From assembly GCA_030704615.1 (NCBI GenBank), contig CM060732.1, positions 40,839,053 to 40,903,052 on the forward strand: a DNA stretch of 64,000 nucleotides, in the 5' to 3' direction. The notes beneath the pieces are model-generated. The model did not search any database. It saw only the letters and a list, made by a program, of their open reading frames with translations, and was not told the DNA's origin. Below, piece after piece: positions 59,001 to 64,000 of the stretch. Source of the stretch: Takakia lepidozioides. Taxonomy: Eukaryota; Streptophyta; Takakiopsida; Takakiales; Takakiaceae. Positions within the stretch are counted from its first letter, which is position 1. Each line of letters opens with the position of its first letter. The translations under genes were made by a program, and so were the position numbers.

Positions 59001-61523
59001 GATAGGTATGCCATGCCAACACCAGAGGAGATCTTTTGATGCCATTGGGCATGCCAAGGTCGTTAGCACTTTGGATTTACGATCCAGATATCACCAGTTG
59101 CCGATCAAGGAGGCAGATAAGCAGAAGATGACATTCTGGGGGATCAATGAGCACGAGAATGATTGCATATACCAGTGGCGGTTCTTACCATTTGGGCTTA
59201 AGAACGCTCCTGCAGAGTTTCAGAGAGTCATGGACACGATTCTAGCAGGGGTGGAGTTTGCTCGGTGCTACATAGATGACATCATCATCTTTAGTGCTAC
59301 GGTGGAGGAGCATGAGATACACCTTCAGGTGATATTTGAGCGCTTGAGGGCGCACGGATTGAAGTTACATCCAGGGAAGTGCAAGTTTTTCCACAACCAG
59401 ATTGAGTATCTGGGTCACATGATATATCCTGGAGGATTGGGGGTACAACAGACTAAGGTAGAGGCCATTGCATAGATTCCCAGCCCCACGGATGTGAGCC
59501 GAGTTCGAGCTTTCATGGGGTTGGCAAACTATTATAGACGGTTTGTCAAGGGATTTAGTGTCATTGCAAAGGCTCTAACCAAGCTGACCAAGGTGGACTA
59601 GGAGTGGCAGTGGGAAGATGAGCAAGAACGAACTTTCCAAGAGCTCAAGGCGAGGTTGACCTTGGCGCCCATCTTGAGATGACATATCAGGAGGCGTCCT
59701 TTTCAGCTGCATACAGATTGAGCATGTTGGGGCTTGGAGCGGTGCTCACACAGGTGGATGATGAGGGAAGAGAGTTCGTAGTGGCTTATGCCAGTCGCTC
59801 GAACAACGCTGCAGAGGCTAAGTATAGCTCATATGAGAGAGAGTGCTATCTATACGGCAATCTCTTCACCCTTGTCACAGATCACCAGCCACTCAAGTGG
59901 TTGATGGAGTCAGACAAGCTTACGGGGAAGCTTGCACGGTGGACACTCATACTTCAAGAGTATGACTTTCGGGTTGTGCATCGACCGGGTTTGGTCATTC
60001 GGGATGCAGATGGGTTGAGTCGCAATCCATGCACGAGCCAGCAGGATGACACTGGAGCTCGGTGGCATGGTGAGACGGACGAGGAGATGGTGCCCGGATG
60101 ACATGCATCTGCATTTCTGTGTATCTTGGCATCGGAAGGCCAGGTTGGACCTACAACCGGGATGACTGTAGACTGAGTGTCTGAGGACCCTGAGGCCAGC
60201 AATGAGCAAGGTGGCGCCAAAGATATACATGAGGATTCAGCTGTGTTGGACTATCTCTGCACTGGGGGCACGACAGCCACTGTGACTGCCAATGAGAGGG
60301 ATCGGATCCTACAACGAGCCAAGAGGTTCAAGTGGGAGGGGACACACCTGCTTTGAGTGTGGGAGGATGGTCGAGTGAGGATTGTGCCTCACCCAACCTA
60401 GCGGGCACGGTTAGTGCGGCATGCCCATGAGGAGTTGGGGCATTTTGGGGTGCGACGCACTCATAGTCTACTGCAGGGGCAGTATTGGTGGCGTGGTATG
60501 CACACAGAGGTGCAACAATTTGTGGCTAGGTGCATGGTGTGTGACAGGGTGCATGCTTCATTCAACGCCCCTACACCACAATTGCACCCTCTTCCGATCA
60601 TGGGATTGGGCTACAGGTGGAGTCTTGACTTCGCAGGGTCGTTGCCATTGACCATGCGCCACAACAAGTACGTGTTGGTGATGGTGGAGCACTTTTCCAA
60701 GTGGATCGAGTTGGTTCCATTGCCTGATAAGGCTAGTGAGGGAGCTGCGTATGCATTCTTGGATTGTGTACTTAGCCGATTCGGTGCTCCAGCTGAGGTA
60801 CTCACGGACCAAGGGAGAGAGTTCTTGGGGGAGTTTCAGGCGTTGTGTGACAAGGCCTTGGTAGACCACTGCACCACTTCTCGGGATCATCCTGAGGCCG
60901 ATGGCTTGCCAGAGAGGGTTGTTCAGATAGTGAAGAGGGGTTTGCGCAACTATGGCTTGCAGAATGGACACCTAGGAGATTGGGACCTTTAGTTACCTTG
61001 GTTAGCCATGGGCTACAAGTTCAGCAAGCAAGCATCACTTGCTTCCTTCTCACCATATTTTCTTCTCTTTGGCCAAGAGCCAGATTTGCCTACATCCATT
61101 CGTAGAGAAGCTGCTACAGTTCTCAACCTTGACGATCCGGACATGTGGGCACGTGCATGTGATCAACGTGCAGAGTTGTTCAAGAAAGTCATGCCCATGG
61201 CTTTCGAGAACCTTGCCATTGCACAACATCGTGATACGTTGAGGTATGCTACCATACGTGGTGGGGGCTATCGTCCTGGGGTTCGGAGATTTAACCCTGG
61301 TGACTATGTTTATCTGTAGCAGATTGCTCCTACGACCTTGGATGTGACTGCAGGACGTACTATTTTGAGGGTTCGAGAGGTGTTGCCCTCATGAGTCCTG
61401 ATCTTGGAGGGTCGGGATGGCATGATTTGGAAGGACCATGTGCGTAATTGCGCGCCATGTCACCTTCCAAATGTTGATGGAAGGGTTGATCCAAACCTGG
61501 CAGTGATACCTGCAAGTTTGAGG

Positions 61524-61667
61524 TGCATGTTGTGTGGGTCTGCTAGAGAGGCAGCCACCATGCTGGTGTGTGATTAATGCTCTAGAGGTTGGCATATGGG
61601 ATGCTTGACTCCACCTCTTGAGATGGTTCCTGATGGGGATTGGTTATGTTCGCATTGCATTGGATAG
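61524..61667 (+). pseudogene. PHD finger (C4HC3) downstream of the gypsy integrase
   Basis: In one frame: CMLC, then VCD-stop-CSRGWHMGC, then DWLCSHC and a terminal TAG. Spacing Cx2C...Cx2C-x4-H-x2-C...W-x-Cx2C is that of a PHD finger. The internal TAA (61575-61577) falls between two zinc ligands. PHD fingers read histone H3 tails, so in the active ancestor it could have guided integration, as chromodomains do in chromoviruses. Confidence 0.75.
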
Positions 61668-61924
61668 TGGGAGTGGATACAACCATGGAAGGCTAACAAG
61701 AAATGCAAGGCCAAGCTACTAGGAGACCAACACACGAGATCCTGACTCAAGTTCACATATTGCAAGACGGCGACTAACGATGGGGTTGCTCTTGTACCCG
61801 GCCTCTTGGTCTAAAAAGTTTGAGTACAATAGGAATAGTGATAGAGGACTTAGTACGGCTGTGGCTATTACATCTTGTAGCTATCTGGAGTTAGAGGGAC
61901 CTAACCACCAGCTAAGGGGGCGAT

Positions 61925-62271
61925 TGTGGCAGACTACTTTATTGTGCATATATGTGTGGTGTGGTTTGGACAGCGATGTAGTTGTGTAGCGATACGTATG
62001 CGCACGACTGCTGTCAAGTTAAATAAACACAGTGTGAAACTAACTAGAATAAATATAGTTATTTGTATTTAATACTTTGAATTAGTTCAAGTGTTAAGTC
62101 AGGTGTCAAGTTTAGCTTGACACCTGAACCATCTTATCTTCACGAGCTCGTCAGTCGTGCGACTCATCTCTCTCGAGTTGAGCCTGCACAGTCCCCATAG
62201 CTTGGGGTGCCCCTGGCTCGACTCTTATTTTAACGAGTGATTGTATTGTATTTTGTGTTTTTGTGTCAACA
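61925..62271 (+). repeat. Gypsy 3' LTR
   Basis: Begins TGTGGCAGACTACTTTATTG right after the polypurine tract and plausibly ends TGTGTCAACA (347 bp, TG...CA). It contains a perfect 10-bp stem hairpin AGGTGTCAAG/CTTGACACCT at 62101-62125. Confidence 0.65.
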
Positions 62272-62304
62272 GACAGACAATGTGAGTTTAATTTTCATAT
62301 CTAT

Positions 62305-62391
62305 TGTGGCACACTACTTTATTGTGCATATATGTGTGTTGTGGTTTGGACAGCGATGTAGTTGTGTAGCGATACGTATGCGCACGACAAC
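62305..62391 (+). repeat. Second partial copy of the gypsy LTR start
   Basis: TGTGGCACACTACTTTATTG through ATGCGCACGAC repeats 61925-62009 with few changes, then diverges. It is either a truncated LTR of another insertion or a recombination product. Confidence 0.75.
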
Positions 62392-62639
62392 AAATACATG
62401 AGGATCGAAGATAGGGAATAAAAGCAGCCTAAATTGAATTGTAAGGAGAGCAAGGTGATCAATAGGTACAAACATTTCTATCTGATTGGGTTCTCTCAAA
62501 AGCCTTCGGAGTATTTCTTGCTAGTGTCTCTGTGAAATATGGAAGTACTCCGCCATCGTTGGGATGATAGATCAGGGAGAAAATCTGTCCATTCAATGGA
62601 TGAAATAAACTCACAAGGATAGCTCAACTTCCATCCCAC

Positions 62640-62654
62640 TGGTATCAGAGCCCC
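62640..62654 (+). other. LTR retrotransposon primer-binding site (initiator tRNA-Met type)
   Basis: TGGTATCAGAGCCCC is the usual plant PBS complementary to initiator tRNA-Met. The preceding sequence (62392-62639) may be the end of an LTR. An ATG with a few codons follows at about 62737. The rest of this element is not seen. Confidence 0.65.
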
Positions 62655-62887
62655 TGTCTTGTAGAAATGCAGAATCTGAACAAGTAGCAACAAAAATTTC
62701 AATGTCACTCCCCTGCATTCACACTACACTGTGTTCATGGCCGAACGTGGGCAACCCTAAAGCAATTTTTTGAATTTTTTTAACTTTTTGCACTTTGTGT
62801 CATTCCATTGACACAAGTGCTTCGTTAAAGATAGATGGATGAGGTCATCCAATGGATGAACCCATTTATGTATGTGCCTTAAGATGT

Positions 62888-63244
62888 CACTTGTAGTGAT
62901 GTAGTCATATAAACAGAGCTGTGAAATCTCCTGTAGTCATCTAGTCATAAGCTTCTATATCAATGTGTACTACTGGTGTAGTCATTTAGTCATAAGCTTA
63001 TACGGCACATGTCTGACGTGTAGTATTGTGTATGACTACTAGTTATATAACCCAAACTTATATTCATGGTCAACAATGTTTGACCGCGGCTCCTAGTCAT
63101 GTAGTAAAACATATGACTGCATTAGATTAAAATATATTAAAATGCGCCCAACAATGGGTTTCATCACCTCGTAGTCACATGTATAATCATGGTTACCAAG
63201 GTTTATATCACCCGTAGTCATAAAAACGTTAATCTGTAATAGTG
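62888..63244. mobile_element. CACTA-like fragment with AGTCAT subterminal motifs
   Basis: TAGTCAT and ATGACTA motifs repeat (about 62911-63230), as inside the CACTA element at 55.2 kb. The right end, in reverse complement, starts CACTATTACAG, and the LINE fragment begins immediately beyond. The left end (CACTTGTAG, 62888) is uncertain and no target duplication is evident. Confidence 0.4.
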
Positions 63245-63730
63245 CACAATCCAGCTGGAGATTCCCAAAAATTGGCTGTCTAATGGCCTCATCCCAAGAC
63301 CCTGGGGGGTTTTTGATAGAGATATTCACGAAGACGCATCCATGCCCTCCAAATGGCTTGCCAAGCCAAGGAGCCCGCAGACTGCTTGGAGTTTCGAGAA
63401 CCCCCCTCACCAACCAACAGAAATTGGGGACCCAAGCCGGGCTAACTTCCAGGGGCCAGCACCTGGCAAGAAGGCCCTAGGTATCCACTTACCTAGAAGA
63501 GATGTAATCTCATGATCCAGATCTAGGATACCTAGACCCCCCTCTTTTTTCTTTAAGCATAACTGGGACCAAGAGACCAAAGCACGCTTAGCAACCGAGG
63601 CATCAAAGGCCCCCCACAGAAAATTGCGAATCAAAGCTTTTATGGATTGGAGGATAGTAGGGCCTGGGTCCCAGACTGAGACGGGTTTAAAAAGTAAATC
63701 ATCATGGCTGGTACTATTAAACATATTCAA
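63245..63730 (-). pseudogene. LINE (non-LTR retrotransposon) ORF2 C-terminal fragment
   Basis: Frame 63730-63407 contains IRNFLWGAFDASVAKRALVS and LCLKKKEGGLGILDL, the conserved region after the reverse transcriptase in plant L1 elements. It shifts frame near 63410 and continues with SWDEAIRQPIFGNLQLD to about 63245, where the CACTA-like repeat begins. The RT core is absent. No gene is seen from 63731 to the end. Confidence 0.8.
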
Positions 63731-64000
63731 TGCAGAACCAAGGAGCTCTGCTGGTCAACATATTAGCGGCCCGTTTAGACCTGCTCCCTGACTTACATTT
63801 TCAACTTACCGTTCCAGGACATGAGTATGGCTGAGAAGAGGGAAGGAATGTCTGTTGATGTAAATATGAGTGGTTGATATACAGAGGAATGCGGAGGAGG
63901 CTCAGTTCCAAATTACTACCCAGCTTCAGAACTGTTTGGCACTAAGAAATTGGGGAAGGAGAGTGAATTGGACGGGCAAGGGAGTGTGAATGCTGATCCT

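Larger units (their letters stand above)
54129..61924 (+). mobile_element. Ty3/gypsy LTR retrotransposon, decayed
   Basis: Gag (54170 on: FDSWCDLQQMRNPQLFTPFM) is interrupted by a CACTA element. It resumes with two zinc knuckles, CWTCGGPYVKKDC (His replaced by Tyr) and CGHCGKYGHGDTQC. A 491-codon frame 56459-57934 holds the aspartic protease (LLDSGAQPLMLG, about 57267). Reverse transcriptase spans about 58700-59475 (FLPFGLKNAPAEFQ; YIDD at 59269-59280), followed by RNase H (TDHQPLKWL, about 59878). The integrase (60414-60992) has an HHCC finger (HAHEELGH...CMVCD) and the catalytic residues DFAG, TDQGREF and PERV. A PHD finger follows. A polypurine tract (AAGGGGGCGA, about 61914-61923) leads into the 3' LTR. 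Several stops and frameshifts make it inactive. Confidence 0.9.

Overview
This is nuclear DNA of a land plant, most likely a seed-free one (lycophyte, fern or bryophyte; the sequence does not decide which). The evidence is a very long PLS-class PPR-DYW editing factor, GT-AG introns, a plant UDP-glycosyltransferase with a perfect 44-residue PSPG box, a phenylalanine ammonia-lyase fragment, and dense transposon debris. Only three genes look intact: the PPR-DYW gene (2496-6014, +), a nine-exon gene fusing a ParB-like domain to a bacterial-type DNA methyltransferase (13256-18497, -), and the three-exon UGT (32118-34847, +).

Layout. 1-2495: no recognisable gene. 2.5-6.0 kb: PPR-DYW gene built on eight in-register 303-bp repeats. 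7.8-11.5 kb: a TIR element, a decayed hAT transposase and a dispersed repeat. 13.3-27.5 kb: a cluster of transposon-type genes. The ParB/methyltransferase gene runs leftward and carries a GC-rich palindrome array in its 1.4-kb first intron. It is head-to-head with a frameshifted Mutator-like transposase having a SWIM finger. Next come a Ulp1-type (C48) protease gene with broken frames and the tail of a second SWIM protein. 28.5-30.0 kb: two non-autonomous TIR elements. 32.1-35.4 kb: UGT followed by a truncated PAL pseudogene. 37.1-38.8 kb: a SWIM exon flanked on both sides by arrays of GGTGTGC...GCACACC palindromes. 39.6-46 kb: a dead Ty1/copia element carrying two TIR elements and a captured SWIM-gene fragment. 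46-54 kb: AT-rich and nearly gene-free, with one unrecognised exon near 51.3 kb. 54.1-62.3 kb: a decayed Ty3/gypsy element with a CACTA element in gag and a PHD finger after the integrase. 62.3-64 kb: LTR and primer-binding-site remnants, a CACTA-like repeat and a LINE fragment.

The most unusual content is the 13-27 kb locus. A ParB-fold/methyltransferase fusion (predicted 1014 aa, all nine exons joining in frame) lies beside a SWIM transposase and a Ulp1 protease, and palindrome arrays with roughly 115-bp spacing recur beside SWIM genes at 17-18 and 37-39 kb. I infer, but cannot show, that these belong to one family of large mobile elements. Many frame breaks fall in homopolymers, so some pseudogene calls could be assembly errors.
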